From VRUE01 sp963703235 (GTDB lineage: Bacteria; Actinomycetota; Thermoleophilia; Solirubrobacterales; 70-9), in NCBI GenBank assembly GCA_963703235.1, contig OY969802.1:1860001-1924000 (forward strand): a DNA stretch of 64,000 bases, in the 5' to 3' direction. A program made the position numbers and the translations under genes. Positions 7,971-15,639 of the stretch are shown here, piece after piece. Below the pieces are notes generated by a model. That model was not told where the DNA came from, did not search any database, and saw nothing but the letters and a program-made list of their open reading frames with translations. Every line of letters starts with the position of its first letter. The first letter of the stretch is position 1.

Positions 7971-8671
7971 TGGAGGAGATCCTCTTCTTCGCCGCCGCGA
8001 TCGGCGCCCTCGGCGGCGCCGTCGGTGTCGTCGCCATGCGCAACCCCTTCTACAGCGTGCTGGCGCTGATCGTCCACCTCTTCTCGCTCGCGGTCCTCTT
8101 CCTCCTGCTCAGCTCGGCCTTCCTCGCCGCCGCCCAGGTCGTCGTCTACGCCGGCGCGGTGATGGTCCTCTACGTCTTCGTAGTCGCCTACGTAGGCGGC
8201 GAGCACGAGTCCGCCTGGGAGCCGATCCCCGGCCAGCAGTTCCTGGCCCCCCTCCTCGGCATCGCCCTCTTCGTAGAGCTTGCAATAGCCGTCCTAGGCT
8301 CCTCCCTCCTAGCCCTGGGCACCGAGGGACCAGAAGTGGCGCCGGGCTTTGGCGATCCGGCGGCAATTGGGACCTTGCTCCTGGAGCGCTTCCTGATCGC
8401 CTTCGAGGCCGCGTCCATTCTGCTCTTGCTCGCCGCGGTTGGGGCGGTAGTGCTAGCTGGGCGGCAGCGGTCGCCGGGTGACGCTGGCGGTGCGATCGCG
8501 CCAGCTGGCGGTCAGGCGGCGCTCGCCTCTGAGGAGGGGCCGGGTAGCCCCTCTGAACGTTTTGCGCGGGAGGAGAGCACCCCAAGCGGCGACAGCAGCA
8601 AAACTCTCAATCGACGAGTTGCGAGTGAAGAGGGGCTACCCGGCCCCTCCCCCGCAGGTGGGTCCGCGTGA
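7970..8671 (+). CDS. nuoJ: NADH-quinone oxidoreductase subunit J with repeat-derived tail
   Basis: Membrane subunit of complex I, five predicted helices in the first 170 residues, including the conserved AAQVVVYAGAVMVLYVFVV segment (helix 3, pi-bulge region). The GTG start at 7970 shares one base with the nuoI stop. The chain is 233 residues, longer than the usual 170-200. After the last helix (VLAGRQRSPGD) the rest is a polar tail made largely of the translated palindromic element A3 (about residues 188-227), so I infer a cytoplasmic tail acquired by insertion. The stop overlaps the nuoK start. Confidence 0.95.
   Translation: MEEILFFAAAIGALGGAVGVVAMRNPFYSVLALIVHLFSLAVLFLLLSSAFLAAAQVVVYAGAVMVLYVFVVAYVGGEHESAWEPIPGQQFLAPLLGIALFVELAIAVLGSSLLALGTEGPEVAPGFGDPAAIGTLLLERFLIAFEAASILLLLAAVGAVVLAGRQRSPGDAGGAIAPAGGQAALASEEGPGSPSERFAREESTPSGDSSKTLNRRVASEEGLPGPSPAGGSA
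8533..8650. repeat. Palindromic element A3 in the 3' end of nuoJ
   Basis: Third copy of the A family, same orientation as A2. The ends are GGAGGGGCCGGGTAGCCCCT and its reverse complement; the outer arm differs from A1/A2 but the inner parts (GAACGTTTTGCGCGGGAGGA and CGACGAGTTGCGAGTGA) are shared. It is translated as SERFAREE, SGDS and RRVASEEG, as in A2. Confidence 0.88.
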
Positions 8672-8967
8672 CGGTCGAGTGGTACATCGTCCTGTCGAGC
8701 CTTCTGTTTGCAATCGGCGCCACCGGCATCCTGATCCGCCGCAGCCCGGTAGTGATCCTCCTCTGCCTAGAGCTAATGCTGAACGCCGGCAACCTCGCCC
8801 TGATCGCCTTCAGCCGCATGGTCGGCAACCAGGAGGGCCAGGTCTTTGCCCTGATCGTGATGGTCGTCGCCGCCTGTGAGGTGGTCGTCGGGCTCGGCCT
8901 GATCGTCGCCATCTTCCGCCGCAGACTGCCACTCGACGTCGATCGGCTGAGGGAGCTGCGCGGGTGA
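8668..8967 (+). CDS. nuoK: NADH-quinone oxidoreductase subunit K
   Basis: Small antiporter-related membrane subunit (99 residues, three helices). The two buried glutamates typical of NuoK are visible in LLCLELMLNAGNL and AACEVVVGLGL. The start is a GTG at 8668 overlapping the nuoJ stop by 4 bases; the stop overlaps nuoL by 4 bases. Normal length. Confidence 0.97.
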   Translation: MTVEWYIVLSSLLFAIGATGILIRRSPVVILLCLELMLNAGNLALIAFSRMVGNQEGQVFALIVMVVAACEVVVGLGLIVAIFRRRLPLDVDRLRELRG

Positions 8968-10973
8968 GCGCCACCGCCTGGGCCTGGCTGGTCCTGCTCT
9001 TCCCGCTGCTCGGCTCGATCGTCATCGGGCTCGGCTTCCGGGCGCTGCCGGCGCGCGCCGCGGGCGCGATCGGCACCGCGACGATCGCGCTCTCGTTCCT
9101 CTGCGGGATAGCCGCCCTCCTCAGCCTGCTCGGCGACGAGCCGGACGCGCGCCACCACGCTTCCTCGCTCTGGGACTACGCCAGCGCGGGTGGACTCGAC
9201 GTCGAGCTCGGCATCTTCGTCGACCCGCTCTCGGTCTTCATGGTCCTCGTCGTCACCGGCGTCTCCACCCTGATCCACCTCTACTCGTTCGGCTACATGG
9301 AGTCCGACGAGGGCTACCGACGCTTCTTCAGCTACCTCAACTTCTTCGTCTTCTCGATGCTGCTGCTGGTCCTCGCCGGCAACTTCGTGCTGCTGACGGT
9401 CGGCTGGGCCTTCGTCGGCTTCGCCTCCTACGCGCTGATCAGCTTCTGGTACCGGCGCACGACCGCGACCGGGGCCGGGATGAAGGCCTTCGTGATCAAC
9501 GTCGTCGGCGACATCGGCCTCGTCCTCGCCGCCTTCCTGATCTTCCGCGAACTGGGGACGTTCGACTACGAGGCGGTCTTCGCCAAAGCGCCGGAGGTCT
9601 TCGCGGTCAACGAGTGGACGATCGTCGCGATCTGCCTGCTGCTCTTGGTCGGCGCCTTCGCCAAGTCGGCGCAGCTGCCGCTCCACACCTGGCTGCCCGA
9701 CGCGATGGAGGGGCCGACGCCGGTCTCCGCCCTGATCCACGCGGCGACGATGGTGACCGCCGGCGTCTACCTGATCGCCCGCACCCACGTCCTCTTCGAC
9801 CTCGCCCCGACCGCCGCCGACATCGCCGCCTTCACCGGCCTGGCGACGCTGCTGGTCGCCGGCACGATCGCGCTGGTGGTGACCGACCTGAAGCGGGCGA
9901 TCGCCTACTCGACGATGAGCCAGATCGGCTACATGGTCGTCGGCGTCTCGATCGGCGCCTTCAGCGCCGGCATGTTCCACCTGATGACCCACGCCTTCTT
10001 CAAGGCGCTGCTGTTCATGGCGGCCGGCTCGATCATCGCCGCGATGGCGAACCGCCAGGACATCGACCGGATGAGCGGCTTCGGCAAGGCAATGCGCTTC
10101 ACCTCGGCGATGCTCCTGATCGGCGGCCTGGCGCTGGCCGCCTTCCCCGGCACCTCCGGCTTCTTCTCCAAGGACGAGATCCTCGCCTACGCGGAGGCGC
10201 GCGGCAGCTTCTACGTGATCTTCACCTGGCTCGGCTACGTCGGAGCACTGCTGACCGCGATCTACACCTTCCGCCTCGTCTTCCGGATCCTGCCGGGCAC
10301 GCCCTGCAAGGAGGCGCAGGAGCTGATCGACACGGGGCACGTCGCCCACGCCGAGCCGGAGAACCCGGCGACCGGTGAGGTCGAGGACACCGACGTCGGC
10401 TTCCCCGGCGCCGAGCACCACATCGCCGAGCGTTCGTGGCCAATGAAGCTGGCGATGGGCGTGCTCGGCTTCCTGGCCCTGGTCGGCGGGCTGGTCCAGA
10501 TCCCCGGGGTGGACGACGTGATCGGGGCCTTCCTCGAGCCGGTCTTCGCCGACTCGCCGCTGACCGAGGTCCACCCGACGGTCGGGGCCGAGTGGGCCGG
10601 CCTCGGGATCGGCGGTGCGATCTCGATCCTCGGCATCGCCCTCGCCTACTTCCTCTACGTCGCCCAGCCGGCGACCCCGGCGTTCCTGATCCGGCGCCTG
10701 CGCCCGCTCTACACGCTGTTCGTCAACAAGTGGTACTTCGACGAGCTGATCGACCTGCTCGTCGTGCGGCCGGTGCTGGCAATCGGTCGCTTCGCGGACC
10801 GCACCTTCGAGCGACTCGTCGTCGACGGGCTGGTCAGCGGCACGGCCGAGACGGTGCGCAGTGCCGGCGGCATCGTCCGCCTCGTCCAGAGCGGCTTCGT
10901 CCGCAGCTACGCCCTGCTCCTGATCGCCGGCTTCGCCGGGCTCGGCCTCTACTTCCTCCTCGCCAGCTCATGA
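8964..10973 (+). CDS. nuoL: NADH-quinone oxidoreductase subunit L
   Basis: Distal antiporter-like proton-pumping subunit with about 16 membrane helices (669 residues). Typical segments include FVDPLSVFMVLVVTGVS near residue 85, the pump core HTWLPDAMEGPTPVSALIHA near residue 240, and GFFSKDEIL near residue 400. The C-terminus contains the long lateral helix followed by a last membrane helix. GTG start; the stop overlaps the nuoM ATG (ATGA arrangement). Confidence 0.97.
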   Translation: MSATAWAWLVLLFPLLGSIVIGLGFRALPARAAGAIGTATIALSFLCGIAALLSLLGDEPDARHHASSLWDYASAGGLDVELGIFVDPLSVFMVLVVTGVSTLIHLYSFGYMESDEGYRRFFSYLNFFVFSMLLLVLAGNFVLLTVGWAFVGFASYALISFWYRRTTATGAGMKAFVINVVGDIGLVLAAFLIFRELGTFDYEAVFAKAPEVFAVNEWTIVAICLLLLVGAFAKSAQLPLHTWLPDAMEGPTPVSALIHAATMVTAGVYLIARTHVLFDLAPTAADIAAFTGLATLLVAGTIALVVTDLKRAIAYSTMSQIGYMVVGVSIGAFSAGMFHLMTHAFFKALLFMAAGSIIAAMANRQDIDRMSGFGKAMRFTSAMLLIGGLALAAFPGTSGFFSKDEILAYAEARGSFYVIFTWLGYVGALLTAIYTFRLVFRILPGTPCKEAQELIDTGHVAHAEPENPATGEVEDTDVGFPGAEHHIAERSWPMKLAMGVLGFLALVGGLVQIPGVDDVIGAFLEPVFADSPLTEVHPTVGAEWAGLGIGGAISILGIALAYFLYVAQPATPAFLIRRLRPLYTLFVNKWYFDELIDLLVVRPVLAIGRFADRTFERLVVDGLVSGTAETVRSAGGIVRLVQSGFVRSYALLLIAGFAGLGLYFLLASS

Positions 10974-12573
10974 CCAACTCGCTGCTCTGGACCCCGCTCG
11001 TCTTCGGCCTGATCGGGCTGGCGCTGCCGAAGCGGTGGGTGGGCTGGTGGGCGACGCTGGGGACGGCGGTGACGCTGGGTATCGCGATCGCCCTGCTCGC
11101 CGGCTTCGACTCCGGCGCCGCCGGGCTGCAGGACACGGTTGAGGCCGAGTGGATCCCCGGCCTCGGGGTCGAGTACAGCCTCGGCGTCGACGGGCTCAAC
11201 GTCTTCCTGCTGCTGCTGACGGCGCTGCTGTGGCTGGGCGGGACCGCGTTCGCGGCCTTCCGCGAGCAGGAGCGGCCCCACCTCTTCTTCCTGATGATGC
11301 TGCTCGCCGAGACGGCGACCCTGGGCGCCTTCCTCGCTCAGGACCTGCTGCTCTTCGTCCTCTTCTTCGACCTGATGCTGGTCCCGTTCTACTTCCTCTT
11401 CGGCGCTTGGGGGACGGACCGGCCCGACGGCGTGACCGCCTCCGCAGCGACGCTGAAGATGATCGTCTACACCCTGGTCGGCTCGCTGCTGATGCTGGTT
11501 GGGGCGATCGCGACCGCGATCATCGCCGCCGACGGTGGCCAGATCAGCTTCTCGATCGCCGACCTCGCCCGGGAGCCGCTCGGCGAGGGCAGCCAGCGCT
11601 GGATCTCTGGTTCTTCGCCGCCGCCTTCCTGGTCAAGATGCCGGCCTTCCTCCTGCACGGCTGGATGCCCGACGCCTACCGCGCGGCGCCGCTGCCGGTG
11701 CTGGCGGTCTTCTCCGGGGTACTGGCCAAGGTCGGCGCCTACGGCTTCCTGCGCGTCGTGCTGCCGCTCTTCCCCGACGCAACGGTCGAGTTCCAGGAGG
11801 TGGTGCTGGCGATCGCCCTGGCCTCGATCCTCTACGGCTCGGCGATGGCCTTCACCCAGACCAACGTGCGGCTGGTCGCCGGCTACTCCTCGATCGCCCA
11901 GCTCGGCTTCATCACCGCCGGCATCTTTGCCCTGCGCGCCGACGGCGCCGACGGCGCGATCCTGCAGATGGTCAACCACGGCCTCGTGGTGGCGCCGCTG
12001 TTCATCATCGTCGCGGTGCTGGCCGAGCGCTCCGGCAGCGAGGACCTGCGCGAGATGGGCGGGATGGCGACGCGGGCACCGGTGCTGGCGGCGCTCTTCC
12101 TGATCGTCACCCTGGCGACCCTGGCGATGCCCGGATCGGCCAACTTCATCGGCGAGTTCTACATCCTCAACGGCCTCTTCCAGGCGAAGATCGCCTTCGC
12201 CTTGGTCGCGATCGTCGGCGTCGCACTGTCCGCCTACTACGCGCTGCGCCTCTACCAGCGAACGATGCACAACCGAGCGCCGGCCGGGATCAAGTCGCGT
12301 GAGCTGGGCTGGCGCGACGGCATCGTCCTGGTGCCGCTCGTCGCCTGCATCCTTGGGCTTGCGTTCTACCCGCAGTTAGTCCTGAAACGGACCGATATTT
12401 CGGTGAACCGTGCTGTGGCCTCGACTTGCGCAGCCCAACCAGCCGCCCGCTCCATGGCTGAGTGGGAAAAGGCAGCGGCGAGTGGCGCGCCCGCCTGCAT
12501 GTCGGCCGCGCTCGCCGAGCGCCTGCTGTCCCCCGAGCCAGATCCCAGGTCACGAAGCGGGGAGGGAAGGTGA
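10970..12573 (+). CDS. nuoM: NADH-quinone oxidoreductase subunit M, apparent -1 base frameshift
   Basis: Antiporter-like proton-pumping subunit. From the ATG at 10970 the frame encodes a normal NuoM N-terminus (YSLGVDGLNVFLLLLTALL, AETATLGAFLAQDLLLF, DLMLVPFYFLFGAWG) until about residue 211. After about base 11605 the family sequence continues in another frame (FFAAAFLVKMPAFLLHGWMP, then PGSANFIGEFYIL) down to the TGA at 12571. Inserting one T near 11606, turning ATC-TCT-GG into ATC-TTC-TGG, would restore an unbroken reading frame of about 534 residues. This is either a sequencing/assembly slip or a real lesion in an otherwise intact operon; I favour the former. The C-terminal tail after the last helix is unusually long and Ala/Arg-rich. 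Confidence 0.9.
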
Positions 12574-14072
12574 TGACCTTCGACGCGCCCCACGTCGACT
12601 ACGCCGGGCTCTCGCCCGTGATCGCGCTGACGGGCGCGATCTGCATCGTCCTCATGACCGCCGTCTTCCGACCGCTGCGACGGACGGCACCGGCGCTGAC
12701 GCTGCTGGCGCTGGCAACTACCGCCGGGCTCTTGATCTGGCAGTGGAACGACCCGCAGGACCTCGTCTCCGGGGCACTGCGGATCGACGACCTGGCGATC
12801 TCGATCTCGCTCGTCGTGCTGACGATGGCCGCCGCCTGCGTCTGCCTCTCGATCCGCGAGCCGGCCGCCGAGCAGGTCGGCTCGGGCGAGTACCACGCGC
12901 TCCTGCTCGGCTCGGTGCTGGGGATGGTGCTGCTGGCGCAGGCGCAGAACCTGGTCAGCTTCTTCGTCGCGATCGAGACCCTCTCGATCCCGCTCTACAT
13001 CCTCTGCGCCGGCAACCTGCGCCGGGAGAAGTCGCTCGAGTCGGGGCTGAAGTACCTGATCGTCGGCTCGCTCGGCTCGGCGACGCTGCTCTACGGGATG
13101 GCACTCCTCTACGGCGGCTCGGGCTCGACCGACTTCGCCGGGATCGCGACCGGGATCGGCCGCGAGGGGCTGCTCGGCGACCCGCTGGTGCTGATCGGGA
13201 TCGCCCTGGTCGCGGTCGGGCTCGCCTTCAAGACCTCGATCGCCCCCTTCCACCAGTGGACCCCCGACGTCTACGAGGGGGCGCCGACGCCGATCACCGC
13301 CTTCATGGCGGTGGCGACCAAGGCCGCGGCCTTCGCCGTCTTCGTCCGCTTCTTCGACCTCGCCCTGCTGCCGCAGGCGGATGACTGGCAGCCGGCGCTG
13401 GCGGTGCTCGCCGCGGCGACGATCGCGATCGGCAACGTCGGCGCCCTCGGCCAGGACTCGCTGAAGCGGCTGCTCGGCTACTCCGGCGTCGCCCAGGCCG
13501 GCTACATCCTCGGCGGCCTCGTCGTCGCCAGCGAGGCCGGCGTCAACGCGCTCGTCTTCTACCTGGTCGGCTACGCGTTCATGAACCTGGCCGCCTTCGC
13601 GGTCGTCGTCGCCCGCGAGCGGGAGACGATCTTCGGCGACGACATCCGGGCGGTGCGGGGACTGGGGCAGGAGCGGCCGCTGCTGGCCTGGCCGCTGACG
13701 ATCTCGATGCTCGCCCTCGCGGGGTTTCCGGCGACGGTCGGCTTCATCGGCAAGCTCTACCTGATCGAGGCGCTGGTCGCCGGCGACTACACCTGGCTCG
13801 CCGTCTTCATCGCGGTCGGGACGATGATCTCGCTCGCCTACTACCTGCGGGTGGTGGCAGCGATGTGGATGCGGCCGGGCGGCGAAGCGGCGCCGAGCGC
13901 TCCCGCCATTGCCGGCGCCTCGCCCGAGGCCGACCCGGTCGACCCCGAGGCCGGCCGCCGCATCTACCTAGTGGCGCCGGCGCTCCTGGCGGCCGCGGCG
14001 ACGGTCTTCTTCGGCATCCTGCCGCAGCCCTTGGTCGAACTCGCCGAGCAAGCGGGCGCGGCTCTGTTCTGA
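12573..14072 (+). CDS. nuoN: NADH-quinone oxidoreductase subunit N
   Basis: Third antiporter-like subunit (499 residues, about 14 helices). Diagnostic segments are SFFVAIETLSIPLYILCA, AFKTSIAPFHQWTPDVYEG and GFPATVGFIGKLYLI. The ATG at 12573 overlaps the nuoM stop and follows a GGAGGGAAGG ribosome-binding site at 12561-12570. Its TGA (14070-14072) lies inside the left arm of a long palindrome, which probably ends the operon transcript. It is the last nuo gene. Confidence 0.96.
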   Translation: MTFDAPHVDYAGLSPVIALTGAICIVLMTAVFRPLRRTAPALTLLALATTAGLLIWQWNDPQDLVSGALRIDDLAISISLVVLTMAAACVCLSIREPAAEQVGSGEYHALLLGSVLGMVLLAQAQNLVSFFVAIETLSIPLYILCAGNLRREKSLESGLKYLIVGSLGSATLLYGMALLYGGSGSTDFAGIATGIGREGLLGDPLVLIGIALVAVGLAFKTSIAPFHQWTPDVYEGAPTPITAFMAVATKAAAFAVFVRFFDLALLPQADDWQPALAVLAAATIAIGNVGALGQDSLKRLLGYSGVAQAGYILGGLVVASEAGVNALVFYLVGYAFMNLAAFAVVVARERETIFGDDIRAVRGLGQERPLLAWPLTISMLALAGFPATVGFIGKLYLIEALVAGDYTWLAVFIAVGTMISLAYYLRVVAAMWMRPGGEAAPSAPAIAGASPEADPVDPEAGRRIYLVAPALLAAAATVFFGILPQPLVELAEQAGAALF

Positions 14073-14172
14073 CGGCGTCCGGACCAAGCGGGGGTAGGAC
14101 GCAGGGAGCGTGGCGTGCTTCGCACGCGAGCGACCGAGGACACCGCCCCGCGCCGCGTCCGGTGCCGTCAGA
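14068..14172. repeat. Palindrome G spanning the nuoN stop, likely operon end
   Basis: About 105 bp with outer arms TCTGACGGC / GCCGTCAGA, an intermediate pairing (GCGGGGGTAGGAC with GGACACCGCCCCGC, imperfect) and a strong central hairpin GCGTGCTTCGCACGC. The nuoN stop codon lies in the left arm. There is no T-run, so a Rho-independent terminator of the classical type is not shown; a REP-like element or 3'-end stabiliser fits as well. Confidence 0.65.
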
Positions 14173-14182
14173 CTGAGCCGCG

Positions 14183-15106
14183 ATGGGCGTCCTGCTAACC
14201 GCTGCGGCGATCGTCGCCGCGGTCGCGGTCGGCGTTTGGGCGGAGCGGCGCTGGCCTCGCGGCGCCGGGATCGCGGCGCGGCGGTCGCTGCTGCTGATGC
14301 TCTACGTGCTGATCCCGCCGCTGATCTTCTTCAACCTGGCGGCCAGCGAGATCGACGTCGAACACGGCGCCGGACTGGGCCTGGGCCTGGTCGCTATCTC
14401 GCTGGCCGGCCTGCTCTCCTGGTGGCTGGCGAGCCGCTTCCTGCGGCTGGCGCGGCACCAGACGGGCGCGGTCGTCGCCGCGGTGCTCTGCATGAACAGC
14501 GGCTACCTCGGCTACCCGCTGACGGTGGCGCTGCTGGGCCGCGACGAGCTCTCGACCGCGGTCCTCTACGACGTCCTCGTCAGCGGCCCCTCGCTGCTGC
14601 TCGGCGCCTTCGCGGTCGGCGCCGCCTTCGGGACCAAGGCCGGCGAAACCCCGGGCGAACGGGTGCGCGCCTTCTTCACCCGCAACCCGCCGCTCTACGC
14701 GGCGATCGCCGGCATGCTGGCGCCGCAGGCCCTGGCGCCGGACATCCTGGTCGACGTCTCGCAGGCGATCATCGTCGCGATCCTGCCGATCGGCTTCTTC
14801 GCCGTCGGCGCCACCCTGGCCGAGAACGCCGAGCACGGTCGCCTGCCGATGCCGCCGCCTTTGACCCGCCCGGTCGGGCTCGCCCTGGTCGTCCGGCTGG
14901 CCGTCGCACCGGCACTGCTGATCGCCCTGGCGGCACCGCTGATCGACCTCCCCGCCCCCTACCTGCTGCTGGCGGCGATGCCGACCGGCCTCAACTCGAT
15001 GGTCGTCGCCCACGCCTATGGGCTCGACATGGAGATCACCGCCGAGGCGGTCGTCTGGTCGACCGCGATCGTCGTCTCCGTCGCCCTCGCGTCGCTCTTG
15101 CTCTGA
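14183..15106 (+). CDS. AEC (auxin efflux carrier) family permease
   Basis: Integral membrane protein of 307 residues with about ten hydrophobic segments in two halves, as in the AEC/bile-acid-sodium-symporter fold. Family-like motifs are IPPLIFFNLAAS after helix 2, NSGYLGYPL near residue 107 and MPTGLNSMVVAHAYGLD near residue 275 (compare P-x-x-x-N in AEC carriers). Substrates of bacterial members are mostly small organic acids or are unknown, so none is assigned. ATG start at 14183, ten bases after palindrome G; it stands alone between two palindromes. Confidence 0.85.
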   Translation: MGVLLTAAAIVAAVAVGVWAERRWPRGAGIAARRSLLLMLYVLIPPLIFFNLAASEIDVEHGAGLGLGLVAISLAGLLSWWLASRFLRLARHQTGAVVAAVLCMNSGYLGYPLTVALLGRDELSTAVLYDVLVSGPSLLLGAFAVGAAFGTKAGETPGERVRAFFTRNPPLYAAIAGMLAPQALAPDILVDVSQAIIVAILPIGFFAVGATLAENAEHGRLPMPPPLTRPVGLALVVRLAVAPALLIALAAPLIDLPAPYLLLAAMPTGLNSMVVAHAYGLDMEITAEAVVWSTAIVVSVALASLLL

Positions 15107-15110
15107 CAGC

Positions 15111-15170
15111 GCTGCGCTGACTTCGCACTTTTCCGCGCTATAGCCATAGAAACGGCGAAGTCAGCGTCGC
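15111..15170. repeat. Palindrome E3 downstream of the AEC permease gene
   Basis: About 60 bp: arms GCTGCGCTGACTTCGC and GCGAAGTCAGCGTCGC with partial inner pairing around a GCTATAGC centre. It begins 4 bases after the permease stop. Same architecture (TA-rich tip, arms on a gene end) as E1, E2 and E4, but little sequence identity to them. Confidence 0.65.
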
Positions 15171-15192
15171 CGCGGGCTTATCCTGAGGACGG

Positions 15193-15555
15193 GTGCTTCA
15201 CCACGTCTCCATCGAGGTCGAGCCCGAACAGGTCGAGGCCTGTGCGGAGTGCCTGCAGCTGCTCGGCTTCGAGCTGGTCGCGGTGCCCGAGGCGCTGGGG
15301 CCGAGCTTCACCTGGCTCGAGCGCGAGGGAACGCAGATCCACCTGATCCACACCGAGCACGCGACCGTCCCCTACATCGGCCACGCGGCCGTCGTCGTCG
15401 AGGACTTCGAGGCGACCTTCGTCGCCCTCGAGGAGGCGGGCCACGGGCCGGAGCGCCACCGCGAGGTGTGGGGCGAGCCGCGCGCCTTCGTCACCCTGCC
15501 CGGCGGCCACAGGGTCGAGTTCATGGCCGCCCCACCAGGACGAGCCGTGAGTTGA
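15193..15555 (+). CDS. VOC-superfamily (glyoxalase/epimerase-like) protein
   Basis: A single vicinal-oxygen-chelate domain of 120 residues in two beta-alpha-beta-beta-beta modules. Candidate metal ligands are the His in LHHVSIEV, the Gln/His of TQIHLIH, the His in YIGHAAVVV and the Glu in GHRVEFMAA, which match the usual positions. The family includes methylmalonyl-CoA epimerases, glyoxalases and dioxygenases; the sequence does not decide between them, though propionate-pathway enzymes lie elsewhere in the window. The GTG start at 15193 gives the natural beta-1 strand. The stop TGA lies inside palindrome E4, so the last residues are palindrome-encoded. Confidence 0.75.
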   Translation: MLHHVSIEVEPEQVEACAECLQLLGFELVAVPEALGPSFTWLEREGTQIHLIHTEHATVPYIGHAAVVVEDFEATFVALEEAGHGPERHREVWGEPRAFVTLPGGHRVEFMAAPPGRAVS

Positions 15556-15588
15556 GCACCCTATGGGTGCGTAACTCACGGCTCGTCC
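15538..15588. repeat. Palindrome E4 spanning the VOC gene stop
   Basis: 51-bp almost perfect palindrome, arms GGACGAGCCGTGAGTT / AACTCACGGCTCGTCC with an inner stem GCACCC-TAT-GGGTGC. The stop codon of the upstream gene (15553-15555) is in the left arm. No T-run follows. Confidence 0.8.
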
Positions 15589-15639
15589 CCGGGCCGGGTT
15601 AGGAGCGAGGCCCGCCGGAGCCGTGGCTACGATGCGTCG

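Noticed and set aside
4994..8650. Insertion sequence or CRISPR interpretation of family A repeats
   Set aside because: No transposase frame, only about 118 bp long, irregular spacing and palindromic structure.
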